Source of the DNA: Shinella curvata | GTDB taxonomy: Bacteria > Pseudomonadota > Alphaproteobacteria > Rhizobiales > Rhizobiaceae | Direction: 5' to 3' | Length of the DNA: 64,000 nt | Assembly: GCF_022899935.1 (NCBI RefSeq) | Contig: NZ_JALJCJ010000001.1 | Coordinates: 186,001 to 250,000, forward strand | Shown: positions 45,234 to 56,580 of the stretch, in pieces | Position numbering within the stretch: the stretch's first letter is position 1 | How the letters are laid out: each line of letters starts with the position of its first letter | Notes under the pieces: model-generated | What the model was told of the DNA's origin: nothing | The model's database searches: none | What the model saw: the letters and a program-made list of their open reading frames with translations, nothing else | Translations under genes and position numbers: made by a program

Positions 45234-46390
45234 GTTGCAAGAAGATCGAGGATCACCGCCGCGCCGGTCACGCCGGGCGGTTGCTCGGTCTGCATGCGGT
45301 CATGGACGAGATCGTAGCCCTCCAGCATGGCGCGGCGTTCTGCGGTGTCGAATGCGAGCCGTTCGAACCAGCGTGCCAGGCTACCGGGGCGGACCTGCTC
45401 ATTCAGATATTCCGGCACCACGGCGTAGTCCGCGATGATATTGGGAATGGCGGCCGTCCAGATCTTTACCTTGCGAAGGAACAGATTGGCCAGCCAATCG
45501 AATTTGTAGGTGGAGACGACAGGCACGCGGGCAAGTGCAAGCTCCAGGATAACCGTGCCGGAGGCGGCCAATGCAGCATCTGCCTGCGCGAAGGCTTCCC
45601 ACTTTTCCTCCGGCGACACGGTGATGGTCGGCTTCACCTGCCAATCGGCTGTCAACCGCCGCACCAGCGCCTCCTGGCGCGGCACGGTGGGCAAAAGGAA
45701 GCGGATGCCGGGGTTGCGGGCGCAAAGTTCTTTTGCCGTATCGCCAAAAACCGGGAGTAGCCGGCTAATCTCCGTGGAGCGCGACCCCGGCAGCAGCAGG
45801 CACACTCTCTCGCCATGGTCACGATCTGGTCGGCCGAGCCGTGCATCCCGAATCTGACGGATCTGCCCGTCGCCGATTAGACGATGCCCGACATAGATTG
45901 TCTGAGGGCCTCCGAGGCGCTCCATGACGGCAGGCTCGAAGGGCAGCAGGGCAAGTACGCGATCGACATAGGCGCGCATGCGCGGCGCGCGCTCTTCCTT
46001 CCAGGCCCAGACGCTCGGGCAGACATAATTGACGACCGGCAGGTCCGGCATGGCGTTGCGCACGCGCCGTGCGACGCGGTGGGTGAAATCCGGGCTGTCG
46101 ATGATGACAAGTACATCCGGCCGCGCGGCGATCAGGGCTTCCGCTGTCTGGCGGATGCGGCGCAGCAGCGACGGCAGGCGCTTCAGCACCTGCGAAATGC
46201 CCATGATGGAAAGCTCGGAAAAGTCGAAGAGGGATTTTAGCCCTTGACGCTCCAGGGCCTCGCCACCGACGCCGACGAGTTCGATCGGGCCGGAATAGGC
46301 TGTGCGCAACGCCGCGACGAGATCGCCGCCCAGAAGATCGCCGGAGACCTCGCCGGCGATGATGCCGATCCTGAGTGGTTTACCGCTCAT
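45212..46390 (-). CDS. lpxB: Lipid-A-disaccharide synthase
   Basis: A 392-aa peripheral membrane glycosyltransferase that joins UDP-diacylglucosamine and lipid X. The start MSGKPLRIGIIAGEVSGDLL is chosen because GGAGGAG lies upstream; 18 more open codons precede it. The segments LIDSPDF-like (VLVIIDSPDFTHRVA) and LLPGSRSTEIS are family marks. It overlaps lpxI by 11 bases. Its last seven codons run through the shared terminator stem. Confidence 0.95.
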   Translation of the reverse strand: MSGKPLRIGIIAGEVSGDLLGGDLVAALRTAYSGPIELVGVGGEALERQGLKSLFDFSELSIMGISQVLKRLPSLLRRIRQTAEALIAARPDVLVIIDSPDFTHRVARRVRNAMPDLPVVNYVCPSVWAWKEERAPRMRAYVDRVLALLPFEPAVMERLGGPQTIYVGHRLIGDGQIRQIRDARLGRPDRDHGERVCLLLPGSRSTEISRLLPVFGDTAKELCARNPGIRFLLPTVPRQEALVRRLTADWQVKPTITVSPEEKWEAFAQADAALAASGTVILELALARVPVVSTYKFDWLANLFLRKVKIWTAAIPNIIADYAVVPEYLNEQVRPGSLARWFERLAFDTAERRAMLEGYDLVHDRMQTEQPPGVTGAAVILDLLATKKPGQN

Positions 46391-47264
46391 GATGCTCCTC
46401 CGTTCGCGACGGCACGATGCCGGTAACAAAAAGACCGCGCGCATTCGCCTCCGCCACCAGGGATTCGCGCTCGAGCACGAGGGATCGCCCGGCCTCGACA
46501 GCGATACCGGAAAGGCCGGCGACCTGCGCCTGCCGCAATGTCTCGAGGCCGATCGACGGCAGGTCCGCCCTGAGGTCCTGTTCCGGCTTGCAGAGTTTTA
46601 CGAGGACGCCCTTGCGGCGTTGGGAAATGCGCCCGTCTGCGCGCAGCCGTGCCACGCGCTCCAGCATGGCATCCGTGCCCTCCGCGCCTTCCAGCGCCAC
46701 CACTCGTCCCCCGACGGCCACTGCGCCCTGCCCTACATCCAACCGGCCAAGGGCCAGGGCGGCGGCGGCAGCGGCGGTGATATCGGCCTCAGCGGCTGAA
46801 TCCGGCGCGATCGCGCCAAGCGGCCCCTCGGTGCCCAGAAGATCCGGCGCGATGTCATGCGCGCCGACGACGCGCACGCCCTCACGCTCGATCAGGCGGA
46901 TGACCATCTTCAGCACGGTATCGTCACCGCCCTTCAGGAGTGTGCGCACGACGGCAGGAAGGGCAAACAGCGCTTTCCACGGGGCACGGATATCACGCCA
47001 TTCCGGCCGGCGGCGCACGAAACCGGACAGCACGGCGCGACCAATGCCGTTCGCCTGGAACGCGGCGCCGATGCCGGCATAGTTGCCGATGGAAATCACT
47101 TCGTGGTCGAAGCCGGACCAGTTCTCGCTGGATTCGTTGCTGAGAGCGAGGATATAGGGATTTTCACCCCGAGCGCGGGCGGCATCCGCCACATAGCGCG
47201 GCAACAAGCCACCGCCGGCGATGATGGCAAGCCGGTCGCGCGTGTCGGCCCGGCCGTCCGCCAT
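46380..47264 (-). CDS. lpxI: UDP-2,3-diacylglucosamine diphosphatase, LpxI type
   Basis: A 294-aa enzyme that makes lipid X from UDP-2,3-diacylglucosamine, replacing LpxH in many alphaproteobacteria. The pattern LAIIAGGGLLPRYVADAARA at the N-terminus and the KLCKPEQDLRADLPSIGLET region (with Asp ligands, near 220-245) are typical of LpxI. It lies between lpxA and lpxB, its usual place, with a 5-base gap from lpxA. Confidence 0.92.
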   Translation of the reverse strand: MADGRADTRDRLAIIAGGGLLPRYVADAARARGENPYILALSNESSENWSGFDHEVISIGNYAGIGAAFQANGIGRAVLSGFVRRRPEWRDIRAPWKALFALPAVVRTLLKGGDDTVLKMVIRLIEREGVRVVGAHDIAPDLLGTEGPLGAIAPDSAAEADITAAAAAALALGRLDVGQGAVAVGGRVVALEGAEGTDAMLERVARLRADGRISQRRKGVLVKLCKPEQDLRADLPSIGLETLRQAQVAGLSGIAVEAGRSLVLERESLVAEANARGLFVTGIVPSRTEEHHER

Positions 47265-47269
47265 GGAAC

Positions 47270-48079
47270 TCAGCCCTTGCCCCGGTTCGGCGAGGACAGC
47301 GCACGGTCGCTGTCGGCCGCGATGAAGTCGAGGATATGCATGACCGGTACGCTGCCGACATACTGCTCTCGGATTGCAGCGGCATTGGTGCGGATCGATC
47401 CCTCACCTTCGAAGATCTGCTTGAAGGCACGGCGCACTTCGTGGATCGTCGCCTTCTCTATTCCCGAACGGCTCATACCGACGACATTGAGGCCGCCGAG
47501 GATGCCTGGATTGCCGTTCAGCATGCCATAGGGAATGACATCGTAAGAGACCGCAGAAAGCCCGCCGATGAACGCATGACGGCCGATGCGGGTGAACTGA
47601 TGCACCGCCGAGCCGCCACCGAGGATCACGCGGTCCTCGACCGTCACATGTCCGGCAAGCATCACATTGTTCGACAGGATGATATGATCGCCGAGCTGGC
47701 AGTCATGGGCTACGTGGGAGTTGGCAAGAAACAGATTGTTGCTGCCGACGACAGTTTTGCCGCCGCCCTCGGTCGTGCCGGTGTTCATCGTCACGCCTTC
47801 GCGGATAACGCACATCGACCCCACGGTCAGCGTCGTCTCGGCGCCGTCGTGATGCACGCTCTGCGGATCGCCGCCGATCACTGCATTGGCGAAAATGCGC
47901 GTGCCGCGGCCGACAACAGTCCGGCCGGTAACGACCACATGCGTCAGAAGCTCCACATCATCTTCGAGAACGACCTTGGGTCCGACATGGCAGAAGGGAC
48001 CGACGACGACGTTTTCGCCGATGATCGCTCCGTCTTCCACGACGGAGAGCGGATGGATCTTCGCGCTTGCGGCAATCAT
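47270..48079 (-). CDS. lpxA: UDP-N-acetylglucosamine acyltransferase
   Basis: A 269-aa left-handed beta-helix enzyme that starts lipid A synthesis. Hexapeptide repeats run from about residue 5 to 190 (for example [20 protein letters not shown]), and the catalytic His lies in the [17 protein letters not shown] segment. The C-terminal helical domain follows. It starts two bases after the fabZ stop. Confidence 0.95.
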   Translation of the reverse strand: MIAASAKIHPLSVVEDGAIIGENVVVGPFCHVGPKVVLEDDVELLTHVVVTGRTVVGRGTRIFANAVIGGDPQSVHHDGAETTLTVGSMCVIREGVTMNTGTTEGGGKTVVGSNNLFLANSHVAHDCQLGDHIILSNNVMLAGHVTVEDRVILGGGSAVHQFTRIGRHAFIGGLSAVSYDVIPYGMLNGNPGILGGLNVVGMSRSGIEKATIHEVRRAFKQIFEGEGSIRTNAAAIREQYVGSVPVMHILDFIAADSDRALSSPNRGKG

Positions 48080-48081
48080 TT

Positions 48082-48549
48082 TCAGGCGTCTTCCTTTTTT
48101 ACGATCATCGCGCCGATATCAGCTTCCGCGACAAGTTGCCCATCAACTTTTGCATCGCAATGAAACTTCCAGATATTGCCGCGCTGCTTCTGCTTGACGA
48201 CATGGAACTCGACGCGGTCGCCGGGAACGACGGGCTTGCGGAAACGGGCATTGTCGATCGTCATGAAGTAGACGAGGTTCGAACCCGAACGCGACTTCCG
48301 CGCGCAGATCGCGCCGGCGGTCTGCGCCATGCCTTCGATGAGAAGCACCCCGGGCATGATCGGGTGATCGGGGAAATGGCCCATGAACTGGGGCTCGTTC
48401 ACCGTGACATTCTTGATGCCGATCGCCGAATTGTCGCTGTCGATCTCGATGATCTTGTCGACGAGCAGGAACGGATAGCGGTGGGGAAGCAGCGTGAGAA
48501 TCTCACGCAGATCAGCCACGCCGAGCGTCGCCTTGGTTTCTTCACTCAT
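48082..48549 (-). CDS. fabZ: 3-hydroxyacyl-ACP dehydratase FabZ
   Basis: A 155-aa hot-dog fold dehydratase of fatty acid synthesis. The catalytic His and Glu lie in [20 protein letters not shown]. The start [14 protein letters not shown] overlaps the lpxD end by 8 bases; the open frame runs 44 codons further upstream through lpxD in another frame, which is not coding. The lpxD-fabZ-lpxA order is the classic balance point between fatty acid and lipid A synthesis. Confidence 0.95.
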   Translation of the reverse strand: MSEETKATLGVADLREILTLLPHRYPFLLVDKIIEIDSDNSAIGIKNVTVNEPQFMGHFPDHPIMPGVLLIEGMAQTAGAICARKSRSGSNLVYFMTIDNARFRKPVVPGDRVEFHVVKQKQRGNIWKFHCDAKVDGQLVAEADIGAMIVKKEDA

Positions 48550-49609
48550 CGTTGCCCCCCTTCTTCTGGACTCGAGTGCTGGAACGCATGGCGATCTCCG
48601 CCATGTCGCGCAAGAAATCGCGCATTGGGCGGGCCGGAACGCCGCCGTATTTTTCACCCGCCGGAATATCGGCAACGACACCGCTCATGGCGGCGATCTG
48701 CACGCCGTCCCCGATGGTGATATGGCCGTTGATGCCGGATGCACCGCCGATCATCACGCCATCGCCGATGCGCGTGCTGCCGGCGATACCGACCTTGCTG
48801 ACGATGCCGCAATGGCGGCCGATGCGCACATTGTGGCCGACCTGAACCTGGTTGTCGATCTTGGTCCCCTCACCGATCACGGTATCGTCCATCGTGCCGC
48901 GATCAATCGTCGTGTTGGCGCCGATTTCGACGTGGTCCTGGATTATGACGCGGCCGATCTGCACAATCTTGATCATGCCGGGCTTAACGCCGGGCGCATA
49001 GCCAAAACCGTCTTGGCCGATACGGGCACCGGGATGGATAATCACGTTGTTGCCGACGAGCGCGCACTGAACGGTTGCACCCGCTGCGATGGTGCAGTCG
49101 CGCCCGATCTTCACATTCGCCCCAATGATCGCGCCGGCCCCGATATGGCTGCCTTCGCCGATCTCCGCACCGGCGCCGATGACAGCCATGGGCTCGACGG
49201 TGACGCCGGGTTCGAGGCGTGCGGCGGGATCGACATAAGCTGCCGGGGAAATCGAAGCGGTTGCGGAGGTCATCGCTTCCGGACGCATCGCGGACGGATA
49301 CAGAAGTTCCCCTGCCCGGGCGAAATCGGTGTGCGGACGCTTCGAGACCAGGACAACAATGTGCGCGGGAATCAGAGACACCAGCGCGCGATCGCAAAGG
49401 ACCGCCGTTGCCTCGCTCGTCTCAAGCTCGGCGCGAAATTTGCGGGAAAGGATATAGCAGAGATCGCCATCTTTCGCCCGGTTAACGGGCGAGACGCTGC
49501 GCACGACGCGGTCGGCATGCGCAGAATCGGCAAGTTCCGCCCCAAGCGCGTCGGCCAGGTCACCCAGACGAATACCGTCGTGGGGCGGAAAAAACCAGGT
49601 ATGCTCCAT
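48542..49609 (-). CDS. lpxD: UDP-3-O-(3-hydroxyacyl)glucosamine N-acyltransferase
   Basis: A 355-aa trimeric beta-helix enzyme, the third step of lipid A synthesis. The N-terminal uridine-binding domain covers about 1-105; hexapeptide repeats follow (for example [17 protein letters not shown]), with the catalytic His near 245 in [14 protein letters not shown]. The start is ATG (MEHTWFF) with GGAGTC upstream, two codons inside an open TTG. It lies 50 bases after bamA. Confidence 0.94.
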   Translation of the reverse strand: MEHTWFFPPHDGIRLGDLADALGAELADSAHADRVVRSVSPVNRAKDGDLCYILSRKFRAELETSEATAVLCDRALVSLIPAHIVVLVSKRPHTDFARAGELLYPSAMRPEAMTSATASISPAAYVDPAARLEPGVTVEPMAVIGAGAEIGEGSHIGAGAIIGANVKIGRDCTIAAGATVQCALVGNNVIIHPGARIGQDGFGYAPGVKPGMIKIVQIGRVIIQDHVEIGANTTIDRGTMDDTVIGEGTKIDNQVQVGHNVRIGRHCGIVSKVGIAGSTRIGDGVMIGGASGINGHITIGDGVQIAAMSGVVADIPAGEKYGGVPARPMRDFLRDMAEIAMRSSTRVQKKGGNDE

Positions 49610-49659
49610 CGGCAAGACTCCAGAACGTCCGTGTTCTCTGAGGTTCTGGACGGCCGTCG

Positions 49660-52008
49660 TCAGAACTGCGTAGCGATGCCGAACTTGAAGCGCTGAACTT
49701 CGTCGAACTGTTCCTTCTTGATCGGAATAGCATAGTCGAAGCGCAGCGGGCCGAATGGCGAGGCCCAGATCACGCTGGCGCCGACGGAGGCGCGCAGGCT
49801 CATACCGGTTCCTTTCAACCCGTCACCGGTAGTCGGCGTTGGGTCTGTCGCCACATCATTCCCATACAGCGTTCCGGCATCAACGAAGACAGCGCCACGG
49901 AAGCCAGAGTCACGCGGAATACCGGGGATCGGGAACGATGCCTCGGCCGAAGCCGTGAAATAGGTCGTACCACCGAGTGAATCGCCGGTCCTAGTTGCAC
50001 GCGGGCCGATACCGCCGGACTCAAAGCCTCGCAGGTCATTGGCCGAAAGCGTGAACTGGTCGTAGACCCGTGTTGTACCGAAGCCCCACATGTGGCCGCC
50101 ACTGACGGCGAGAGAGCCGATGACGTCTGCATCCTCCATCAGCGTATGGAAGTAACGCGCCTTACCGTAGATCTTGTAGTATTCGGAATCGCCACCGAGG
50201 CCCGCCACTTCCTGCGTGATCTGGGCAAAGATACCCTCGCGCGGCAGCGTGCGATCATCGACCGTGTCATAGGTCAGGCTATGCGCAACCGCAGAACGGA
50301 CCCACGGACCGTTTTCCACGACATCCTGATAGGGCGTGGACAGCTCGTCGAGATCGCTGGAATTGTAATCCAGGCGCGCATAGCTGTAGCGAAGCGTCGT
50401 CGACAGGTCCTCGGTAATCGGCGCCGTTACGCGCAGATTGAAGCCCTTCGTGTTGAGCGTGTAGTAATCTTCGCTCTCGTCCTTGTTGCTGAAGATATCG
50501 AAACCGGCAGCAAGGCGATAACCGAGGAAATATGGCTCGGTGAACGACAGGGCGTAGTCGCGAGAATTGCGGCCCGTACCGGCAGACACGCGAATGTACT
50601 GACCGCGACCGAGGAAATTCTTCTCTTCGATCGAGGCTTCGATCTTGAATCCGCCGTTCTTGCCCGTCTCGTAGCCGGCGCCGATACCGAACGAACCAGT
50701 CGACTGGTCCTGAACGTCGACGACAAGCACAACGCGGTCGGATTGGCTGCCCGGAGCGGTCGTCACGTTGACGGCCGAGAAATAGCCGAGCGCTTCGAGA
50801 CGACGCTTGGCGCGCGTAATGACTTCCTGGTTGAAGGCGTCGCCTTCACCAATATCGAACTCGCGGCGAATGACGTAATCGCGCGTGCGGGTGTTGCCAC
50901 GAATTTCGATACGCTCGACATAGGCGCGTTCGCCTTGGTCGACGAGGTAATCGACTGCGATCGTGCCATTGCCGAGATCACGGTTGCCGCGCGGCGTCAC
51001 GCGGGCGAACGGATAACCATTGGCGGCAACGCGCTGGGAAATCGCGGACATCGTGTCCTGCACGTCCTTGGCGCGATAGGTCTTGCCTTCGCGGCTCTCG
51101 ACGAGACCCTTCAGCTCCTCCGAATCGATACCTTCGACGGTCGATTCGACGTTCACGCCACCGAAATTGTAACGCTGCCCTTCGTTCACCGTGAACGTGA
51201 CGACATATTCGTTCGAGGCTTCGTCGAGCACGGCTTCCGATGAAATCACCTGGAAGTCGGCAAAGCCGTTGTTGAAGTAGAACTGGCGCAGCGCCTCTTC
51301 GTCGGCGCGCAGCTTCTCTTCGCTGTAAACGTCCTTGCGGGTCAGGAACGACAGGAAGTTCGACTTCTTGGTGACAATGACCGCTTTCAGGCGGCTGTTG
51401 CTGAAGGCTTCGTTACCGACGAAGTTGATCTGCGAAATCTTCGTGCGATCACCTTCATCGACGACGAAGGCAAGGTTCACGCGGCCATTGCCAAGAGGAT
51501 AGGTCTGTGTGGTGACCGTCGCATCGCTGCGGCCGATCGAGGCATAGGCATCGCGAATCGTCTGCTTGTCGGCTTCGATCGCGGTTTCGCTGTACGGACC
51601 GAGCGACTGCGAGCGCAGCAGGCCGACGAGCTTTTCGTCCTTGATCTTCTTGTTGCCGTTGATGACGACCTGGTTGATCAGCTGATTTTCATTAACGACG
51701 ACGACGAGCGTGCTGCCGGAAACCGAGATCTTCACATCCGAGAAATAGCCGGTCGCGAAGAGACGGCGCACGGAGGCGTCGATATCGGCGTTCGAGAAGC
51801 TCTTGCCGGGCACGATGGTGACGTTGGCCTTGACCGTTTCAGCACTCACACGGTCCGCACCGCGAACCTGGATGCTGCGGATCGTGGCCGCTTCCGCGAC
51901 GGATGCGGAGACAAGCGTGGCAAAAGAGCCGCCCGTGACAACCATACTAGCCGACAATGCAACGGCCGACACGGCGTTCAAAAAGTTTGAACCAGCTTTC
52001 ATCTTCAC
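49660..52008 (-). CDS. bamA: Outer membrane protein assembly factor BamA
   Basis: A 782-aa outer membrane protein that inserts beta-barrels. The signal peptide ends near residue 40 (VAEA-A). Five POTRA domains fill about 40-430, and the 16-strand Omp85 barrel the rest, ending in a C-terminal Phe (FGIATQF), as outer membrane proteins do. The barrel carries the motif VRGF-like [13 protein letters not shown]. The start is GTG at 52008 with AAGG well placed, or ATG two codons later. It follows rseP by 232 bases, which hold no gene. Confidence 0.95.
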   Translation of the reverse strand: MKMKAGSNFLNAVSAVALSASMVVTGGSFATLVSASVAEAATIRSIQVRGADRVSAETVKANVTIVPGKSFSNADIDASVRRLFATGYFSDVKISVSGSTLVVVVNENQLINQVVINGNKKIKDEKLVGLLRSQSLGPYSETAIEADKQTIRDAYASIGRSDATVTTQTYPLGNGRVNLAFVVDEGDRTKISQINFVGNEAFSNSRLKAVIVTKKSNFLSFLTRKDVYSEEKLRADEEALRQFYFNNGFADFQVISSEAVLDEASNEYVVTFTVNEGQRYNFGGVNVESTVEGIDSEELKGLVESREGKTYRAKDVQDTMSAISQRVAANGYPFARVTPRGNRDLGNGTIAVDYLVDQGERAYVERIEIRGNTRTRDYVIRREFDIGEGDAFNQEVITRAKRRLEALGYFSAVNVTTAPGSQSDRVVLVVDVQDQSTGSFGIGAGYETGKNGGFKIEASIEEKNFLGRGQYIRVSAGTGRNSRDYALSFTEPYFLGYRLAAGFDIFSNKDESEDYYTLNTKGFNLRVTAPITEDLSTTLRYSYARLDYNSSDLDELSTPYQDVVENGPWVRSAVAHSLTYDTVDDRTLPREGIFAQITQEVAGLGGDSEYYKIYGKARYFHTLMEDADVIGSLAVSGGHMWGFGTTRVYDQFTLSANDLRGFESGGIGPRATRTGDSLGGTTYFTASAEASFPIPGIPRDSGFRGAVFVDAGTLYGNDVATDPTPTTGDGLKGTGMSLRASVGASVIWASPFGPLRFDYAIPIKKEQFDEVQRFKFGIATQF

Positions 52009-52240
52009 TACTTACCTTCGTTTCAACGTCCCGGCGGGCGTGCACCCGAGTCCGGTCACGTTTGCCGTTTTAACCGCTTTTGCCATACAAGCAAGGTCAC
52101 GCGTTAATTTCTGTTTACTTCAATTCAAACCGTGGCCTGAAGGCCACTACCTGAGTTTCATTACGGTAAACAGACTCTTAGCATTCACACCTGCGGCGAG
52201 CGGCTCCCCTTATATTCCTCACCGGCCGAAGCCGGCACTC

Positions 52241-53374
52241 TCAGCCCAGAAGCATCGAAATATCGTTCCAGGTCGCAAAGACCATCAGCATGAGCACCAG
52301 CGCCATGCCGATGCGAAATGCGATCTCCTGCGCCCCGGGCCCGACAGGTCTGCCCCGGATAGCTTCCACCGCATAGAACATCAGATGGCCGCCATCAAGT
52401 ACCGGAACAGGCATCAGGTTCAAAAGTCCAATGGAAACAGAGAGAACGGCAGCCAATTGCAGCAGCGCTGCAACACCGAGCGTCGCCATCTGGCCGGAAG
52501 CCTGTGCCACGCGGATGGGGCCGCCGAGCTGATCGGCCTTCATGCGGCCCATCACGAGGTTCGACAGATAGTCGAACGTGCCCGTCACGATATGCCAGCT
52601 CTGGAGCACGCCCTGCCCCACGGCTTCGAGCGGTCCGTATTCCACGACGCGGAAATTGCCGGTTTCCTGGTTGGTGACGATGCCGATCAGACCGAGCTCG
52701 ATCTTGTTGCCGAACTGGTCGGTGATTTCGGTGCGCTGCGGGGTCATCGGCAGGTCGAGATCCGCACCGTCGCGGCGCACGGTCACGGTGATCTTCAATT
52801 CCGGCCGCACGCTGACATAGCGGCGCACGTCGTCGAAGGTCGCGACCGGATTGCCGTCGAGCGCCACGAGAAGATCACCGGGGCGCACGCCGGCGGCTTC
52901 TGCAGCGCTGCCGGGACGCACCTCCGCGACGATCGGGTCGGCGACCTGGCGACCGTAGATGGAAAACATCACCGCAAAGATGGCGATCGCCAGGAGGAAA
53001 TTGGCGATGGGGCCGGCCGCGACCGTGATCGCGCGCTTCCACAGGGCCGCCCCCAGGAACGTGCGCTTGCGCTCGGCCTCGGGCAAGGCTGCCAGGGCGT
53101 CGTAGTCCGGAATGGAGGCTGCGTCTTCGTCCCCGAGAAACTTCACATAGCCGCCGAGAGGAATCGCCGACAGCTTCCAGCGCGTGCCGTGCCGGTCGTT
53201 GAAGCCGATGATCTCGGGACCGAAACCGATGGAAAAGGCCGTGATTCCGATTCCCGACCAGCGGCCGGCTAGATAATGCCCGAGCTCGTGAATGAAGACG
53301 ATCAGCGTCAGCACGATCAGGAAGGGAACGATATAGCCCGTCAAAAAGCCGACGGAGCTAGCCAGCATGTCCAT
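52241..53374 (-). CDS. rseP: RIP site-2 metalloprotease RseP
   Basis: A 377-aa intramembrane protease. The zinc motif HELGH (FIHELGHYLAG, near residue 30) and the LDG-type motif PVPVLDGGHLMFY near 325 are both present. One PDZ domain is seen (about 125-210), not two as in E. coli RseP. In other bacteria it cuts anti-sigma factors after envelope stress and removes signal-peptide remnants. It lies between cdsA and bamA, its usual place, 36 bases after cdsA. Confidence 0.93.
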   Translation of the reverse strand: MDMLASSVGFLTGYIVPFLIVLTLIVFIHELGHYLAGRWSGIGITAFSIGFGPEIIGFNDRHGTRWKLSAIPLGGYVKFLGDEDAASIPDYDALAALPEAERKRTFLGAALWKRAITVAAGPIANFLLAIAIFAVMFSIYGRQVADPIVAEVRPGSAAEAAGVRPGDLLVALDGNPVATFDDVRRYVSVRPELKITVTVRRDGADLDLPMTPQRTEITDQFGNKIELGLIGIVTNQETGNFRVVEYGPLEAVGQGVLQSWHIVTGTFDYLSNLVMGRMKADQLGGPIRVAQASGQMATLGVAALLQLAAVLSVSIGLLNLMPVPVLDGGHLMFYAVEAIRGRPVGPGAQEIAFRIGMALVLMLMVFATWNDISMLLG

Positions 53375-53410
53375 GATTCAGTCCCCAGTCATTCGTGAGT
53401 TCGGTGCGGC

Positions 53411-54244
53411 TCACGGGCCAAAGAGAAACACGCCGGCCGGCGCGTTTGCAGCCCCCGACACGATGGCATCGCCAAGTGCAATGAGGAACGCGGCGAAGCA
53501 GGCGAAAACAAGGCCATCGACGCGGTCCATGACGCCGCCGTGACCCGGAATGAGACGACTGGAATCCTTGACGCCGAACCGGCGCTTGATGAAGGATTCG
53601 AAGAGATCGCCGATCTGGCTGCAGACGGACAGGACGAGCGCGATGACCGGGATCCACAAACCATTCAGCGGGAAGAACGCGGCATGCACGAGCGTGCCGG
53701 CAATGACGGCCGAAACCGCGCCGCCAATGGCGCCCGACCAGGTCTTGCCAGGAGAGATCGGCGGAGCCAGCTTCGGGCCGCCGATGGCGCGTCCGACGAA
53801 ATAGGCCAGGATGTCCGTCGCCCAGACGACGGCGAAGATGAAGATCATCGCGGCAAAACCTTCGCCGCTGTCGCCGCGGATGGCGGCGAGCGAAATCGCG
53901 GTCAGGCCGGAATAAACGATACCGCCTGGCAGCCAGCCGCTTTTCGTGAAGGCGAAGGCATAGAGGATGCTGGCCACGGTCGCGCCGATGAGCACCGGCA
54001 GCGCCAGTTCGTCGAAGCCGAAGATCACAAGGCCGGCAATGCCGGCGACGGTCGCCCAGCCGAAGGCGTTGCCACGGAAATCCGAATCGGGAAGCCGTGT
54101 GATGGTCGACCACTCGTAGTAGACGAGGACGGAGATCGCGGCAGCAAGCAGGCGGAAGGCAATGCCGCCATACCAAGTGGCTGCCAGAACCAAGGCGGCA
54201 AGCACGATGCCGGAAATGATACGCAGGCGAAGTTCAGTCTGCAT
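53411..54244 (-). CDS. cdsA: Phosphatidate cytidylyltransferase
   Basis: A 277-aa inner-membrane enzyme that makes CDP-diacylglycerol, the substrate of Pcs (also in this window) and all other phospholipid routes. The signature near residues 215-245 is visible: KRRFGVKDSSRLIPGHGGVM followed by DRVDGL. About eight spans are predicted. Its ATG overlaps the uppS stop by one base. Confidence 0.95.
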   Translation of the reverse strand: MQTELRLRIISGIVLAALVLAATWYGGIAFRLLAAAISVLVYYEWSTITRLPDSDFRGNAFGWATVAGIAGLVIFGFDELALPVLIGATVASILYAFAFTKSGWLPGGIVYSGLTAISLAAIRGDSGEGFAAMIFIFAVVWATDILAYFVGRAIGGPKLAPPISPGKTWSGAIGGAVSAVIAGTLVHAAFFPLNGLWIPVIALVLSVCSQIGDLFESFIKRRFGVKDSSRLIPGHGGVMDRVDGLVFACFAAFLIALGDAIVSGAANAPAGVFLFGP

Positions 54245-54990
54245 CAGGAACCAACCGCAAGTGTGGCGGCAGGCTGCAGGCCGCCGAAACGGCGTTCCCG
54301 TGCAGCATAACGCGCCAGGGCCGTACGGAACGTGTCGCGCGTGAAATCCGGCCAGTATTCGGGAACGAACATGAGTTCGGCATAAGCAGCCTGCCAGAGC
54401 AGGAAGTTCGACAGGCGCTCCTCCCCGCTGGTGCGGATAACGAGGTCGGGATCGGGAATATCGGCCGTGTCGAGCGAGGCGCTGATCCGTTCGGAAGTCA
54501 GCTGCGACGGGTCAAGGCGACCGGCGGCGACCTCCTCGGCAAGCTTGCGCACGGTGCGGGCAATCTCGTCACGGGAACCGTAGTTGAAGGCGATGACCAG
54601 CGTGATGCCGGAATTGCCGCGCGTTGTCTCCTCCGCCTCGAGCAACAGCGGCAGGATATCGCTTGCGAGATTTGCCCGGTCGCCGATCACACGGATGCGG
54701 ACATTCTGCTTGTGCAGTACCGCGAGGTCGCGCCGGATGAAGGTCTTCAGCAGACCCATGAGGTCGGAGACCTCGCTTTCCGGCCGATTCCAGTTCTCCG
54801 AGGAGAAGGCGAAGAGCGTGAGGTACGAGACGCCGCATTCAGCCGCCGTCTTCACCGCCTCGCGCACCGCCTCGACACCCTTGCGATGCCCCATGGCGCG
54901 CGGCAGGCCGCGTGCGTTCGCCCAGCGTCCGTTGCCATCCATGATGATGGCGACGTGTGCCGGTACGGTGCTGGGCGAAAGCTGGTTCAT
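54244..54990 (-). CDS. uppS: Undecaprenyl diphosphate synthase
   Basis: A 248-aa cis-prenyltransferase that makes the C55 lipid carrier for cell-wall and surface polysaccharides. The conserved [20 protein letters not shown] is near residue 18; [11 protein letters not shown] and [19 protein letters not shown] are the other family motifs. The start is ATG (MNQLSPS); an open TTG two codons earlier is less likely. It overlaps cdsA by one base. Confidence 0.95.
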   Translation of the reverse strand: MNQLSPSTVPAHVAIIMDGNGRWANARGLPRAMGHRKGVEAVREAVKTAAECGVSYLTLFAFSSENWNRPESEVSDLMGLLKTFIRRDLAVLHKQNVRIRVIGDRANLASDILPLLLEAEETTRGNSGITLVIAFNYGSRDEIARTVRKLAEEVAAGRLDPSQLTSERISASLDTADIPDPDLVIRTSGEERLSNFLLWQAAYAELMFVPEYWPDFTRDTFRTALARYAARERRFGGLQPAATLAVGS

Positions 54991-55031
54991 GAACAATCCG
55001 GAAAAGAGAAAAAATACAGGTGGCGAAAGCC

Positions 55032-55592
55032 TTAAACCTGCATGATTTCCTTTTCCTTCTCGGCAAGCAAGCGATCGACGTCCAAAATCGTCTCGTCCGT
55101 CATCTTCTGCACCTTTTCGGATTGGGCGCGGCTCAGGTCCTGGCCGATATCGCCATCCTTTTCGGCTTTCTTAAGGTCATCCATTCCGTCACGGCGGACG
55201 TGGCGGATCGCGACCTTGGCCTTTTCGGCATAGTCATGCGCGACCTTGACGAGCGACTTGCGGCGCTCCTCGTTGAGTTCCGGCAGCGGGATACGCAGAT
55301 TCTGGCCGTCGATGATCGGGTTGAGGCCGAGATTCGATTCGCGAATACCGCGTTCGACGGCGCCGACCATGCCCTTGTCCCAGACGGAGACCGAGAGCAT
55401 ACGCGGTTCGGGAACCGAGATGTTGGCGACCTGGTTGAGCGGCACGCGTGAACCATAGGCCTCGACCTGCACCGGATCGAGCACGTTGGCCGAGGCACGG
55501 CCGGTGCGCAGCGACGCGATGTCGTTCTTGTATGCGGTGATCGCGCCATCCATGCGGCGCTTCAGTTCCTTCAGGTCGATACCTTCACTCAT
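55032..55592 (-). CDS. frr: Ribosome recycling factor
   Basis: A 186-aa factor that splits the post-termination ribosome together with EF-G. The family's three-helix-bundle head and tail are seen, with [20 protein letters not shown] early and [11 protein letters not shown] later. It lies between pyrH (60 bases upstream) and uppS (41 bases downstream). Confidence 0.96.
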   Translation of the reverse strand: MSEGIDLKELKRRMDGAITAYKNDIASLRTGRASANVLDPVQVEAYGSRVPLNQVANISVPEPRMLSVSVWDKGMVGAVERGIRESNLGLNPIIDGQNLRIPLPELNEERRKSLVKVAHDYAEKAKVAIRHVRRDGMDDLKKAEKDGDIGQDLSRAQSEKVQKMTDETILDVDRLLAEKEKEIMQV

Positions 55593-55652
55593 CGGAATAC
55601 TCCTATTTTCTCACAGAACGGCTGCACCTATGACGCGTGCGCCGACTCAGAA

Positions 55653-56375
55653 TCAGTTGTCGGTTACGATGGTCCCGCGTCCGCCACCGGTCAATATTTC
55701 GGCGAAACCACCCTTTTCATGGATGGAGAAGACGATGATCGGGATGTGGTTTTCACGCGCCAGCGCGACGGCCGCGACGTCCATGACAGCAAGGCCCTTT
55801 TCGAGTACTTCGCTGTGCGTCAGGCGATCGAAGCGGGTCGCCGTCGGATCCTTCTTCGGATCGGCGGAATAGATGCCGTCGACCTGCGTGCCCTTGAAGA
55901 TTGCTTCCGCGCCCATTTCGGCGGCGCGAAGGGCGGCAGCGCTGTCGGTCGTGAAGAACGGGTTGCCCGTTCCGCCGGCGAAAATCACCACGCGGCCGAG
56001 CGACAGATGGTAGAGCGTCGCGCGCTGCGAAAAGCTTTCGCAGATTTCCGGCATGGCGATGGCCGAGAGCACGACCGTATCGATGTCGAGTTTGCGCAGC
56101 GAGGTGGCGAGCGCCAATGCGTTGATGACGGTCGCGAGCATGCCCATGTGGTCGCCGGTGACGCGATCGCCGCCCTTGGAGGCCACGGCCACGCCGCGGA
56201 AGATGTTGCCACCGCCGACGACGACGCCGACTTCAACGCCCATGGCGCGGGCTTCGGCAATATCGGAGGCGATACGGTCGGCAACCGCGACATCGATACC
56301 GAAGCCCTGCGACCCCATCAGGGCCTCGCCGGAGCATTTCAGCAGAACACGTTTATAGATTGGCTTGGCGGTCAT
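55653..56375 (-). CDS. pyrH: UMP kinase
   Basis: A 240-aa amino-acid-kinase-fold enzyme that makes UDP. The start MTAKPIYKRVLLKCSGEALM is chosen because similarity begins there; 43 open codons upstream are not coding. GVVVGGGNIFRG and GTGNPFFTTDSAAALRA are typical motifs. It follows tsf after 205 bases that include a hairpin. Confidence 0.96.
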   Translation of the reverse strand: MTAKPIYKRVLLKCSGEALMGSQGFGIDVAVADRIASDIAEARAMGVEVGVVVGGGNIFRGVAVASKGGDRVTGDHMGMLATVINALALATSLRKLDIDTVVLSAIAMPEICESFSQRATLYHLSLGRVVIFAGGTGNPFFTTDSAAALRAAEMGAEAIFKGTQVDGIYSADPKKDPTATRFDRLTHSEVLEKGLAVMDVAAVALARENHIPIIVFSIHEKGGFAEILTGGGRGTIVTDN

Positions 56376-56504
56376 TGTCGCTCCTGAACTCGTGCACCTG
56401 CTCACCCGATCCGGCCGCCCGGGCGGCAACCGGGGCGGTTGCGCAAGGGGCAGCCATGGCCGCAGAGAAATTTCGGGGCAGGCATATCGGCAAGCCGGAT
56501 ACAC

Positions 56505-56536
56505 GAAGGGCGCCGCGTTGTCACGCGGCGCCCTTC
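56505..56536 (-). terminator. Hairpin between tsf and pyrH (terminator or attenuator)
   Basis: A perfect 13-bp stem GAAGGGCGCCGCG/CGCGGCGCCCTTC with a 6-base loop, 44 bases after tsf. The T run after it on the minus strand is weak (GTGTAT), so it may only partly stop transcription into pyrH, or stabilise the rpsB-tsf message. Confidence 0.55.
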
Positions 56537-56580
56537 TGTTTTCCCAAACGGCCCACTATTTCCCAACAAAAATAGGAAAA